Of a stretch of 64,000 nt of DNA, positions 41,909 to 49,833 are shown one piece after another (the first letter of the stretch is position 1; every line of letters begins with the position of its first letter). Origin of the DNA: Dinoroseobacter sp049800775 (GTDB lineage: Bacteria > Pseudomonadota > Alphaproteobacteria > Rhodobacterales > Rhodobacteraceae); NCBI RefSeq assembly GCF_049800775.1, contig NZ_JBNAFR010000002.1:186001-250000 (forward strand), read 5' to 3'. The position numbers were made by a program, and so were the translations under genes. Under the pieces are notes generated by a model, which had not been told where the DNA came from, did not search any database, and was given only the letters and a program-made list of their open reading frames with translations.

Positions 41909-42502
41909 ATGATGGGGCAAGTGCGAGGATGGGCCGGCGCGGTATGCGCAGCGGCGCTCTGTGTGGGGCCGGGCGTGGCCTCCGGGTTCGAGCTGGACCC
42001 CGCCTGGGAGCGGCATGTGACGGTATTCGGCGCGTCGATGACCGAGAACACCTCCTTCGAGATCCTGCGCTTCGAGGTCGATTGGGCCGACAGCTATCTG
42101 GTCGGTCTGGCCTTCGGTGCCGAGCGGCAGATCGGCGCGAGTCGGTTCAGCTGGGGGGTTGAAGGACAGATCGTGCGCCATTTCGGGCAGATGGACCATT
42201 GGGAGGTCAACCTGCCCGTGGTTCTGCGCTACACCCCGCCGAACCCCTGGATCGACAGTTTCGAGAGCTTTGCCTATGGGCTCGGGCTGTCCCACGCGAC
42301 CGAAGTGCCAAGCGTCGAGGTTGAACGCACGGGCGAGTCCCAGCGGAACTTCTTCTATTGGAAGGCGGAGCTGGAGTTCAATTTGCCGAGCCCGGACACT
42401 GCGCTTCTGTTGGGGATGCACCATCGCTCGGACGGTTATGGCGTGTTTGATGCCGATAGCGGCTCGACGGCGTTGTCGGTTGGTTTCAAGCGGAGCTTCT
42501 GA
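41909..42502 (+). CDS. Outer-membrane beta-barrel-like exported protein
   Basis: A 197-residue protein. The Met at 41909 gives a signal peptide (MMGQVRGWAGAVCAAALCVGPGVASG); an earlier in-frame Met at 41849 would add a poorly fitting N-terminus. The mature part alternates polar and aromatic/hydrophobic residues (DSYLVGLAFGAERQIGASRFSWGVEGQIVRHFG; FFYWKAELEFNLPSPDTALLLGMHHRSDGYGVF) and ends in FKRSF, a C-terminal Phe typical of outer-membrane barrels. The His-His-Arg-Ser segment recalls PagL-type lipid A deacylases, but this is weak. It stands alone after the cox terminator. Confidence 0.72.
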   Translation: MMGQVRGWAGAVCAAALCVGPGVASGFELDPAWERHVTVFGASMTENTSFEILRFEVDWADSYLVGLAFGAERQIGASRFSWGVEGQIVRHFGQMDHWEVNLPVVLRYTPPNPWIDSFESFAYGLGLSHATEVPSVEVERTGESQRNFFYWKAELEFNLPSPDTALLLGMHHRSDGYGVFDADSGSTALSVGFKRSF

Positions 42503-42718
42503 GCGGCGTCACACCACTGGCGTGACGACCCGTCATGCCTGCCGGATACTACGCGCCCCTCAGACCTGCGGCCTGCCATGGCGCTGGCCTCCCTCTCCAT
42601 CGGAGCGGGAGCCTCTACAAGGCAGTCAGCCCTGGATGGGGGTCCGGGCCAATTCCAGTTTATAAGAGCGTCCAGAGCCGCGGCCTTGCCGCCGCTGTCT
42701 TGGCTTCGCGGTCCTTGG

Positions 42719-42754
42719 GACCGGTCGGAGCATCGTCGCGATGCCTGACCGGTC
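42719..42754. terminator. Large hairpin 3' of dadA
   Basis: GACCGGTC (42719-42726) pairs with the copy at 42747-42754, and GCATCG / CGATGC pair inside it with loop TCG. It starts 18 bp after the dadA stop on the minus strand. No T tract; a likely terminator or 3' stabiliser. The remaining gap to 42503 shows nothing else clear. Confidence 0.6.
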
Positions 42755-42771
42755 GTGCCGATGCCGATGGC

Positions 42772-43998
42772 TCAAGCCGCCATATCGTCCCGGATCTTGT
42801 CGCCGATGATCTCGGCGGTGGCTGCCGAGAGGGTCCAGCCCAGATGCCCGTGACCGGTGTTGTAATAGACGCCCGGGCGTTTGCCCGCATCCACCAGCGG
42901 CACCATGTTCGGCATCATCGGGCGCAGCCCGGCCCAGGGCACCGCATGTTCGGTCTCCACATCCGGGAAGTTCCGCTCGACCCATTTCACTAGCGGGCGG
43001 ACCCGGTCATCCCGGATATCCCAGTTATAGCCGTTGAACTCGGCCGTGCCCGCGATCCGAAAGCGGGTCTTGCCCAGACGGCTGGTCACGACCTTGGCCT
43101 CATCATCCAGAAGGCTGATCCACGGGGCTGCGGCCTGGCTGGTCTCGTCATCGAGGCTGACGGTGATCGAGTAGCCTTTGACCGGGTAGACATTGACCCG
43201 GTCGCCCAGCATCTGGCCGAACTTGCGGCTCGACACGCCCGCGCAGACCACAAGCCCGTCGAAGCGGTCCTCGGTCTGGGTGCCGTCATCGTCGGACCAG
43301 TGCACGATATGACCGCCTTCGACCATCCGGATCCCGGTAACGTCGGCGCGGAAGTGGAAATTCACCCCCTTCTTGCGGCAGGCGTCTGACAGGCCCCGGC
43401 TGTAGCGATGGATGTCCCCGGTCATGTCTGACGCGGTGTAATAGCCGCCGTAATAGTCCCCGACGATCGCAGGCTCGAGTGCCTTGATCTCGGACGGCGA
43501 GACGGCTTCACGCACCAGCCCGCCTTCCTCCAGAAGGGCGTTGACCGCAGTGGCGTGGTCATACTCGTATTTGGTGTTGTAGATATGGAGGATGCCGCGC
43601 TCTTCAGCGTCAAAGGTAAAGCCCTCGGCCTTGGCCGTCTCCTTGAGATGCTCGCGCGCGGCGATGGCCATCCGCACGGTGTCGATGGTGTTCTGCCGGT
43701 AGCCCGGGATGTTGGCCACGAACTCGGCCATCCAGGAATACTTGTGCCAGCTCGGCTTGGGGTTCACCAGCAGCGGCGCGCCCCGCTTGAACATCCATTT
43801 CATGCCCTTGAACACCGTGGACCAGCGGTTCCAGACCTCGGCATTGGAGGCAGACAGCTGCCCGCCATTGGCAAAGGACGTGTCCATGGCCGCGTAGCGG
43901 TTCTGGTCGAACACGGTCACCTCGAAGCCCCGGTTCATGAGAGCATAGGCGGTGGTGACACCGGTCACACCGGCTCCGATAACAGCGATTTTCTTCAA
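42772..43998 (-). CDS. dadA: D-amino-acid dehydrogenase / glycine-oxidase-type flavoenzyme (DadA family)
   Basis: A 408-residue FAD oxidoreductase of the DAO superfamily. It begins KKIAVIGAGVTGVTTAYALMNRGFEVTVFDQN (Rossmann GxGxxG and the acidic ribose ligand) and carries the DadA motif SFANGGQLSASNAEVW. The C-terminus is YYNTGHGHLGWTLSAATAEIIGDKI. The start is taken as TTG at 43998 preceded by GGGGGGAA, because the frame upstream runs into the riboswitch and no ATG precedes the Rossmann strand. It deaminates D-amino acids (or glycine) to keto acids and ammonia, giving electrons to the respiratory chain. Control by a tandem glycine riboswitch suggests glycine is a substrate, product-related signal, or inducer. 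Confidence 0.9.
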   Translation of the reverse strand: MKKIAVIGAGVTGVTTAYALMNRGFEVTVFDQNRYAAMDTSFANGGQLSASNAEVWNRWSTVFKGMKWMFKRGAPLLVNPKPSWHKYSWMAEFVANIPGYRQNTIDTVRMAIAAREHLKETAKAEGFTFDAEERGILHIYNTKYEYDHATAVNALLEEGGLVREAVSPSEIKALEPAIVGDYYGGYYTASDMTGDIHRYSRGLSDACRKKGVNFHFRADVTGIRMVEGGHIVHWSDDDGTQTEDRFDGLVVCAGVSSRKFGQMLGDRVNVYPVKGYSITVSLDDETSQAAAPWISLLDDEAKVVTSRLGKTRFRIAGTAEFNGYNWDIRDDRVRPLVKWVERNFPDVETEHAVPWAGLRPMMPNMVPLVDAGKRPGVYYNTGHGHLGWTLSAATAEIIGDKIRDDMAA

Positions 43999-44050
43999 CG
44001 GGATTCCCCCCAGACAGATCAAGACCCAGCGCGGATCCCCGCGCCACTCA

Positions 44051-44235
44051 TCCCCTCTGTCCGCGAACCTGAGAGCTACGCGGCCCCCCCGAGGGCGGCC
44101 CGCTTTCTCCGTCGGTGGGACCGGATCAGACCGGCCCGCTTTCCAGATTGTCGGCTTTTGTGCAGTCCATTTGCCTGAGAGTTTCCGGGGGGTTGCTCCT
44201 TCGGCGCCAGCGCGGGGCTGATCTCTCCAACACAA
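44051..44235 (-). promoter_or_regulatory. Tandem glycine riboswitch in the dadA leader
   Basis: Read on the minus strand, aptamer 1 has GGAGAGAT, then GCGCCGAAGGAGCAA, then ACTCTCAGGCAAATGGACTG. A short linker (AAAAGCCGACAATC) leads to aptamer 2: TGGAAAGCGG, CACCGACGGAGAAAGC, then GCTCTCAGGTTC and GCGGACAGAGGGG. These are the conserved blocks of both gcvT-type glycine aptamers in the right order and spacing. The element ends about 50 bases before the TTG start of dadA. Tandem glycine riboswitches usually turn expression on when glycine is high. Confidence 0.93.
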
Positions 44236-44254
44236 AGCCATGTGCGACATGGGT

Positions 44255-44283
44255 CGATTAGGACGGCGCTTGATTCGGAGCAA
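44255..44283 (-). promoter_or_regulatory. Candidate promoter of the riboswitch-dadA transcript
   Basis: On the minus strand TTGCTC, 17 bases, TAATCG. The predicted start, near 44248, is about a dozen bases before the first aptamer stem. A short dyad CCATGT-GCG-ACATGG (44238-44252) overlaps that start point. Confidence 0.4.
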
Positions 44284-44389
44284 GGGGAAGTTGCGCCTGC
44301 CGCCAAGGTTACGGATTTGTAAGACGGGCTGCAGCGCGCTGTGAGGCAGCTTGCCTAGATCGGAGGCACCACAAAAGCGGAGTGCCCCC

Positions 44390-45715
44390 ATGCCCAGAAA
44401 AACTCTCTTGCGCGTTGCAGGCCTGATCGCCGTCCATATCGCCCTCGTGGCCCCCTTCGTGCCGCTGTCCGGCATCCTGCCCGCCGGGCTCGGGGCGCTG
44501 TCCATGACCGCCATGGCCGCAAGCCTTGTTCTGGCGGCGCGCTGGCGTCTGGTGGATCGGCTGACGGGGGGGCCGGACAAGTCCTATGGCGCCCATCGCT
44601 GGCTGGGGATCTGCGCGCTGGGCGGCGCGCTGGGCCATTGGGCCTTGGCGGATTTCTCGGGGCCCGGGCTCGTGCCGTTTCTCGCCGACGGGGGCGAGGG
44701 GGCAGGAACGATTGCGGCGACGGGGCTGATCGTCATGACGGCCGCCGCCATGGTGCGGGCGATCCCCTATCATTTGTGGAAAGCGAGCCACATGGTGATG
44801 GGGCCGATCTTCGTGCTGGGGGCGTTCCATACGCTCTTTGTGGCGAGCCCGTTGTCGCTTGGCACGCTGCCCTGGGCGGTGATGGCGCTGGCTTCGGTGC
44901 TGGGCTGCCTGGCCTGGGCACAGACCCTGTGGCGCAAGGCCACGCCGTCCCGTCTGGTGCGGGTCGCGTCGGTTGAGCGTTTCGAGGGCGGGGTCGATGT
45001 GACCCTGCGGGCCGAAGCGCCGCTGCCGCGATTTCGGCCCGGTCAATTCTCGACCCTGGCCTGGAACGAGGCGCGGGCCGAGGCGCATCCCTTCACCATC
45101 GCTGGCGGTACCGAGACCGAGCGGCGGTTTGTGATCCGGGCCGCGGGGGACTGGACCGACGCCTTCATGCGCGATGTGACCGAGGGAGATCAGATGCGCC
45201 TCGGGCGCGGGGTGGGGCGCTTCCTGCCGCAAACCGGGCGCGCGCGGTCCGAGCAGGTCTGGGTTGCGGGCGGCGTGGGCATCACGCCCTTCCTCGCCGC
45301 GCTGGAAAAGATGGAGCCCGATCAGGGCCCGCGCGTGACCCTGCTCTACTACATCCGGTCCCGGGAAAGCGCGGGGGTGTTGTGTGATGTGGAACGTCGG
45401 GTCCTGCAATTGCCTCAGGTTCACCTGCATGCGATCTGTGATGCGGATGTCGCGGGGCTGAACCCGGACCGTCTGGCCGATATTCTGCGCGAGACCGGGG
45501 ATGGGACGCAGGTCTATCTCTGCGGGCCAGAGGGGCTCAAGAACATGATCGTGGCCACATGGGCGGCCGTCGGGAAGTCCGGGCGGATCCATAGCGAGCG
45601 CTTCGATTTCCGCGGGGCCTATGGGCTGTCCGAGCTGATCTATCTCGGCAAGCCCATGGTCACTGCGGCGAGCGACCTGATCGCGCGACAACGCACGCGC
45701 CTCGCCGGATCCTGA
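44390..45715 (+). CDS. Ferric-reductase-like transmembrane flavoprotein
   Basis: A 441-residue protein. The N-terminal half (to about residue 195) holds six hydrophobic helices with histidines placed as in ferric-reductase-like haem b domains (GAHRWLGICALGGALGHWAL; IPYHLWKASHMVMGPIFVLGAFHTLF). The C-terminal half is a ferredoxin-NADP reductase-type module: FRPGQFSTLAW and HPFTIAGG for FAD, GGVGITPFLAALEKM and YLCGPEGLKNMI for NAD(P). Such proteins move electrons across the membrane to metals, oxygen or periplasmic partners. The start follows GGAG. It is divergent from the dadA riboswitch unit; partner unknown. Confidence 0.87.
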   Translation: MPRKTLLRVAGLIAVHIALVAPFVPLSGILPAGLGALSMTAMAASLVLAARWRLVDRLTGGPDKSYGAHRWLGICALGGALGHWALADFSGPGLVPFLADGGEGAGTIAATGLIVMTAAAMVRAIPYHLWKASHMVMGPIFVLGAFHTLFVASPLSLGTLPWAVMALASVLGCLAWAQTLWRKATPSRLVRVASVERFEGGVDVTLRAEAPLPRFRPGQFSTLAWNEARAEAHPFTIAGGTETERRFVIRAAGDWTDAFMRDVTEGDQMRLGRGVGRFLPQTGRARSEQVWVAGGVGITPFLAALEKMEPDQGPRVTLLYYIRSRESAGVLCDVERRVLQLPQVHLHAICDADVAGLNPDRLADILRETGDGTQVYLCGPEGLKNMIVATWAAVGKSGRIHSERFDFRGAYGLSELIYLGKPMVTAASDLIARQRTRLAGS

Positions 45716-45747
45716 CAGGGCTGGCCTTGTCCGGGGGGCGGTGGAGG

Positions 45748-46232
45748 CTACGCGGCGCCCAATGCGCGGATATCCTCCAGATCCACATCGCGCCCGAGAA
45801 GCCGCTTATAGGCGATGAGCTGTGCTGCGGGCATGACCGCGACCTCGCAGCCCAGCACGCAACGGATCACTGACCGGTCGAACGCGATTACCTGCCGCAC
45901 CCAGGTTCCAGTGGCGCGGTCCAGGATCCGGGTGCGCTCCGCCGCGCCGATCTCGATCTTCTGGCGGCCATGGAGAAGCTTGAGATAGCTCAGATCCCAT
46001 GGCCCCTCGACCACCTTCTCGGGGCCCCATGTCACCTGCGGCCGGATCGCATCCAGAAATCCGGGCCAGCGCGGGTGGTCGAAGGGCATGTAGAGGTCGA
46101 TGTCATGGAGAGGGCGCGTACCCCATGGGCAATCGCCGCAGGGCCGCCCACGATCTGATAGGGCAGGGCGTGATGCTGCGCCGTCCCGGTGATCCATCGG
46201 AGTGCGGCGCTCTGCTCGTCCGGGCTGGGCAT
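45748..46232 (-). pseudogene. Nucleotidyltransferase-like gene with a one-base frameshift
   Basis: Two overlapping minus-strand frames join into one protein of about 161 residues. The first (start 46232, after AGGAG) gives MPSPDEQSAALRWITGTAQ then YQIVGGPAAIAHG; the second continues with TRPLHDIDLYMPFDHPRWPGF and runs to the stop at 45748. Joined, they form the nucleotidyltransferase pattern GG-A-HG-x-x-R-x-x-x-DID, with the two metal-binding Asp in DID. The break is near 46118-46124 at a GGGG run; one extra G would restore the frame. So this is a recent pseudogene, a sequencing slip, or programmed slippage. Substrate unknown; relatives include antitoxin-partner and antibiotic nucleotidyltransferases. 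Confidence 0.7.
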
Positions 46233-46250
46233 GGCCAAAAACTCCTGCGC

Positions 46251-46261
46251 GGGGGGGGGGG
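46251..46261. repeat. Homopolymer of 11 G (C on the gene strand)
   Basis: Eleven consecutive G on the plus strand, 19-29 bp upstream of the nucleotidyltransferase start, that is 11 C in its leader. Long homopolymers are prone to slip in replication and in sequencing. It is the longest single-base run I noticed in the window. Confidence 0.8.
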
Positions 46262-46320
46262 CGGGGCGTCGGGACAGCCTCTGTCCCGCGCCGGGGCATG
46301 TCAATGCAGCCAGCCGGGCG

Positions 46321-46370
46321 CAAATGAAAACCGCCCCGCCAGAGCACTGGCAGGGCGGGGGTCTTTCTTT
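46321..46370. terminator. Bidirectional intrinsic terminator 3' of sat-cysC
   Basis: CCGCCCCGCCAG (46331-46342) pairs with CTGGCAGGGCGG (46347-46358), with one mismatch and loop AGCA. On the minus strand it is followed by TTTTCATTT and serves the HTH-sat-cysC gene, whose stop is 40 bp upstream. On the plus strand TCTTTCTTT follows. Confidence 0.85.
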
Positions 46371-46397
46371 GACGGGCGCTGGGCCCGAAGGGCCGGA

Positions 46398-48476
46398 TCA
46401 GGCGGCGACGAGGCCCATGGACTCGAGCTTCAGCAGCACCTGCTGAGCGCAGTAATCGACCTCGGTGCCTTCAGTGTCGAGCACCAGCTCGGCGGATGTG
46501 GGCGCCTCATAGGGGTCGGAGATCCCGGTGAATTCCTTGATCTTGCCTTCGCGCGCCAGCTTGTAGAGGCCCTTGCGGTCCCGGCGCTCGCATTCCTCGA
46601 GGCTGGTGGCCACGTGGACTTCGACGAAGGCGCCGTAAGCTTCGATCATCTCGCGCACGGCCCGGCGGGTCGCGGTATAGGGCGCGATGGGCGCGCAGAT
46701 CGCGATGCCGCCATTCTTGGTGATCTCGGAGGCCACATAGCCGATCCGGCGGATGTTGATGTCGCGATGCTCTTTCGAGAAGCCCAGCTCGGACGAGAGG
46801 TGTTTGCGCACCACGTCGCCGTCGAGCAGGGTGACCGGACGGCCGCCCATCTCCATCAGCTTGACCATCAGGGCGTTGGCCACTGTGGATTTGCCCGAAC
46901 CCGACAGGCCGGTCAGGAAGACGGTGAAACCCTGCTGGGCGCGCGGCGGCTTGGTCTTGCGCAGCTCGGCGACCACTTCGGGGAAGGAGAACCATTCGGG
47001 GATCTCGAGCCCTTCGGCCAGACGACGGCGCAGCTCGGTGCCCGAGATGTTCAGGATGGTGACGTCATCCTTGTCCTTGATCTCGTCCATGGGCTCGTAC
47101 TGCGCGCGTTCCTGCACCCAGACCATGTGTTTGAAATCGACCATCTCGATGCCCATTTCCTCCTGATGCTCGCGGAAGAGGTCCTGCGCATCATAGGGGC
47201 CGTAGAAGTCGTCACCGGCGGAGTTCTTGCCGGGGCCGGCGTGGTCACGCCCGACGATGAAATGGGTGCAGCCGTGATTGGCACGGATCAGCCCGTGCCA
47301 GACCGCCTCGCGCGGGCCTGCCATGCGCATGGCGAGGTTCAGCAGGCTCATGGACGTGGTGGAGGCCGGGTATTTGTCGAGCACCGCCTCGTAGCAGCGG
47401 ACGCGGGTGAAGTGGTCCACATCGCCCGGCTTGGTCATCCCCACGATCGGGTGGATCAGCAGGTTGGCCTGGGATTCCTTGGCCGCGCGGAAGGTCAGTT
47501 CCTGATGCGCGCGGTGCAGCGGGTTGCGGGTCTGGAAGGCGACAACCTTGCGCCAGCCGAGCTTGCGGAAATAGGCGCGCAGCTCGTTCGGCGTGTCGCG
47601 GCGGGCGCGGAAATCGTAGTGGATCGGCTGCTGGATGCCGGTGATGGCGCCGCCCAGATAGACCGGACCGGCCACGTGGTGCAGGTAGTTCACCGCCGGG
47701 TGCGCCAGATCATCGGCCCCGAAGACCATCTCGGCTTCGCGGGTCTTGTTGGGGATGTACTTGTCAGACACCGACAGGATGGCGAGGATCACGCCTTCCT
47801 GGTCGCGCAGGGCGATGTCCTGGCCCTCTTCGATGCTGTCGGCAAAATCCTGGCTGATATCCAGGGTGATCGGCATGGGCCAGAGGGCGCCATCGGCCAG
47901 GCGCATGTTCTCGACCACGCCTTCGTAATCGGCTTTGCCCATGAAGCCCTTGAGCGGGTTGAACCCGCCATTCATCAGCAGCTCGAGGTCGCAGATCTGG
48001 CGCGGGGTCAGGTCCCAGGAGGGAAGCGATGCGGCCTCGACCTTGAGCTTCTGGGCGCTGTCGGCGGAAACATAAAGCTCCGGAATGGGGGCAAGGTTGT
48101 TTTGCATCAGAGTGCTCCTGACATTTTGGGGAATGGGGTAGGCGGCCGAACCGGTCAGTTCGGCATGAAGGGCGGCGTATTCCGAAAACTTACGCGCGAG
48201 GAAACGGTCGGTGAGGCGGGCCTTTTCGGCCGCGCCCTGGGCGGTGAGCCCATAGGCGAAGCGTTTGCGCCGGTCGCTGTCATTGCGGTCGCTGACCTCG
48301 ATCAGCCCGGCTTCGGTGGCGGCGCGCAGCTGGGCGTTGAGCCGACCCAGCGAGACCCCGATGGCCGCGGCTATGGCGCGCTGGGATTCGTCCGGCGCGA
48401 GATCGAGCTGGCGCAGCAGACGAAAGCGCAGGTCTTCGTCATTGTCAGCCGAGATCGGGGCAGGGTGGAGGGACAT
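46398..48476 (-). CDS. sat-cysC: MarR-type HTH fused to bifunctional ATP sulfurylase / APS kinase
   Basis: One uninterrupted 692-codon frame. Residues 1-108 form a winged helix-turn-helix like the EPS-associated MarR family (SQRAIAAAIGVSLGRLNAQLRAATEAGLIEV, then YGLTAQGAAEKARLTDRFLARKFSEY). After a 15-residue linker, Met124 begins a complete 569-residue PAPS synthetase. Its ATP sulfurylase has QTRNPLHRAHQEL and GRDHAGPGK; its APS kinase has P-loop GLSGSGKST at 523-531. Sat makes APS from sulfate and ATP; CysC phosphorylates it to PAPS. A good ribosome site (AGGAG, 7 bases) lies before Met124 at 48107, so a separate Sat-CysC could also be made. No stop separates the parts. A perfect palindrome lies 23 bp upstream. 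Confidence 0.9.
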   Translation of the reverse strand: MSLHPAPISADNDEDLRFRLLRQLDLAPDESQRAIAAAIGVSLGRLNAQLRAATEAGLIEVSDRNDSDRRKRFAYGLTAQGAAEKARLTDRFLARKFSEYAALHAELTGSAAYPIPQNVRSTLMQNNLAPIPELYVSADSAQKLKVEAASLPSWDLTPRQICDLELLMNGGFNPLKGFMGKADYEGVVENMRLADGALWPMPITLDISQDFADSIEEGQDIALRDQEGVILAILSVSDKYIPNKTREAEMVFGADDLAHPAVNYLHHVAGPVYLGGAITGIQQPIHYDFRARRDTPNELRAYFRKLGWRKVVAFQTRNPLHRAHQELTFRAAKESQANLLIHPIVGMTKPGDVDHFTRVRCYEAVLDKYPASTTSMSLLNLAMRMAGPREAVWHGLIRANHGCTHFIVGRDHAGPGKNSAGDDFYGPYDAQDLFREHQEEMGIEMVDFKHMVWVQERAQYEPMDEIKDKDDVTILNISGTELRRRLAEGLEIPEWFSFPEVVAELRKTKPPRAQQGFTVFLTGLSGSGKSTVANALMVKLMEMGGRPVTLLDGDVVRKHLSSELGFSKEHRDINIRRIGYVASEITKNGGIAICAPIAPYTATRRAVREMIEAYGAFVEVHVATSLEECERRDRKGLYKLAREGKIKEFTGISDPYEAPTSAELVLDTEGTEVDYCAQQVLLKLESMGLVAA

Positions 48477-48498
48477 GGGGCGGCGCGACTCAATGTTT

Positions 48499-48512
48499 GT
48501 TCACGCGTGAAC
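48499..48512. promoter_or_regulatory. Perfect 14-bp palindrome upstream of the HTH-Sat-CysC gene
   Basis: GTTCACGCGTGAAC, 23 bp before the start at 48476, in otherwise unstructured DNA. MarR-type dimers bind palindromes of this size near promoters, so it is a candidate site for autoregulation by the fused helix-turn-helix. Confidence 0.5.
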
Positions 48513-48616
48513 GCTTCGCACGATTTTGCACGCGCAGCAAATCCCATAAATGTCGCAGAGTTTAAGTATCGGGATCTGGGTCCGTGCGGCCACACCTCTG
48601 TGATCCTTGGTCCAGG

Positions 48617-48755
48617 ACCGCGCCAAAGGGCGCGGTGGGCGAGGTGCAGAGGCGCGCGCGAACAGGTTTGGCGGATCGCTTGCCGTCTCGCGGGTCCGCC
48701 CTGTGCGTGTCGCACGGGGCCACGGTGTTCGGTGGCGCGGATCAATAGATCCGCG
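48617..48755 (-). terminator. Three tandem hairpins 3' of trxB
   Basis: Hairpin 1: CGCGGATC-AATA-GATCCGCG at 48736-48755, 15 bp after the trxB stop. Hairpin 2: CCCTGTGCG-TGT-CGCACGGGG at 48699-48719. Hairpin 3: ACCGCGCC-AAAG-GGCGCGGT at 48617-48636. None has a T tract. The first probably ends the trxB transcript; the purpose of the others is unclear. The rest of the 48477-48769 gap holds the sat-cysC promoter region and its palindrome. Confidence 0.55.
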
Positions 48756-48769
48756 TCTGTCGCGCCGCT

Positions 48770-49741
48770 CTACTCGGCGGCGACCGAGTCCGCGCCTTCC
48801 TGCGCGGCGAGGAAGCGCTCGGCCTCCAGGGCGGCCATGCACCCCATCCCGGCGCTGGTCACGGCCTGACGATACTCGTGATCCGTCAGGTCCCCGGCCG
48901 CGAACACCCCCGGGATCGAAGTTTCCGTGCTGTCAGGCTTGGTAACCACATAGCCGCCCATATGGGTATCAAGCTGATCGATCACCAGCTCGGATGCTGG
49001 CGCATGGCCGATCGCCACGAAGAACCCGGCGCAGGGCACGGTGCGGCTCTCGCCGCTGGTCGCATGCTTGATCACTACGCCCTCGACGCCGCGCGGGTTG
49101 TCCGCCCCGACCACCTCTTCGACCGTGTGGTCCCAGATCACCTCGATCTTGGGGTTCTTGAACAGCCGGTCCTGCAGGATCTTTTCGGCGCGCAGGCTGT
49201 CCCGGCGATGCACCAGCGTAACCTTCGAGGCGAAATTCGTCAGGAACAGGGCCTCTTCCACGGCGGTGTTGCCGCCACCGATCACCACGACCTCCTTGCC
49301 GCGATAGAAGAACCCGTCGCAGGTCGCGCAGGCCGAAACCCCGAAGCCCTTGAAATGCTCTTCTGACGGCAGCCCGAGCCACTTGGCCTGCGCCCCGGTC
49401 GCGAGGATCAGGGCGTCCGCCTTGAACACCGTGCCGCTATCAGCATAGGCGGTGAAAGGGCGTGCGGACAGATCAAGCCGGTTGATATGGTCCGAGACGA
49501 TCTCGGTCCCCATGGCGCGGGCATGCTCTTCCATCCGCACCATCAGGTCGGGACCCATCACCATGCTGTCGCCCGGCCAGTTCTCGACCTCGGTGGTGAT
49601 GGTCAGCTGACCGCCCGGCTGGATCCCCTGAACCAGCACGGGGTCCAGCATCGCGCGGCTGGCATAAACGGCGGCGGTGTACCCGGCAGGTCCGGACCCG
49701 ATGATGAGGACCTTCAGGTTGCGGATGTTCTCGGTCGACAT
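48770..49741 (-). CDS. trxB: Thioredoxin reductase
   Basis: A 323-residue flavoprotein that reduces thioredoxin with NADPH. It has the FAD Rossmann motif VLIIGSGPAGYTAAVYASRA, the redox-active disulfide CATC in GVSACATCDGFFYRGKEVVVIGGGNTAVEEALFL together with the NADPH Rossmann fold, and the C-terminal FAD motif VFAAGDLTDHEYRQAVTSAGMGCMAALEAERFL. The start at 49741 follows GAGGAA. It is divergent from an Lrp/AsnC regulator. The upstream extension of the frame has no start-like context. Confidence 0.96.
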   Translation of the reverse strand: MSTENIRNLKVLIIGSGPAGYTAAVYASRAMLDPVLVQGIQPGGQLTITTEVENWPGDSMVMGPDLMVRMEEHARAMGTEIVSDHINRLDLSARPFTAYADSGTVFKADALILATGAQAKWLGLPSEEHFKGFGVSACATCDGFFYRGKEVVVIGGGNTAVEEALFLTNFASKVTLVHRRDSLRAEKILQDRLFKNPKIEVIWDHTVEEVVGADNPRGVEGVVIKHATSGESRTVPCAGFFVAIGHAPASELVIDQLDTHMGGYVVTKPDSTETSIPGVFAAGDLTDHEYRQAVTSAGMGCMAALEAERFLAAQEGADSVAAE

Positions 49742-49833
49742 GGGGCAGCTTCCTCGGCAAATGATCCATGGCATATAAAACCCCGACGCCGCGAGGGGAA
49801 GGGGGCCGATACAGACCGGACCGGACATAAATT

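Noticed and set aside
46120..46347. Upstream extension of the nucleotidyltransferase C-terminal frame as a separate 199-residue protein
   Set aside because: The N-terminal 80 residues of that frame are Arg/Pro-rich noise crossing the poly-G tract, while the neighbouring frame supplies the missing GG-A-HG motif behind a good ribosome site.
45999..48869. A 956-codon plus-strand frame opposite sat-cysC
   Set aside because: Composition (Gly, His, Asp, Val repeats) mirrors the antisense of sat-cysC; no motif; it crosses terminators and the trxB 3' end.
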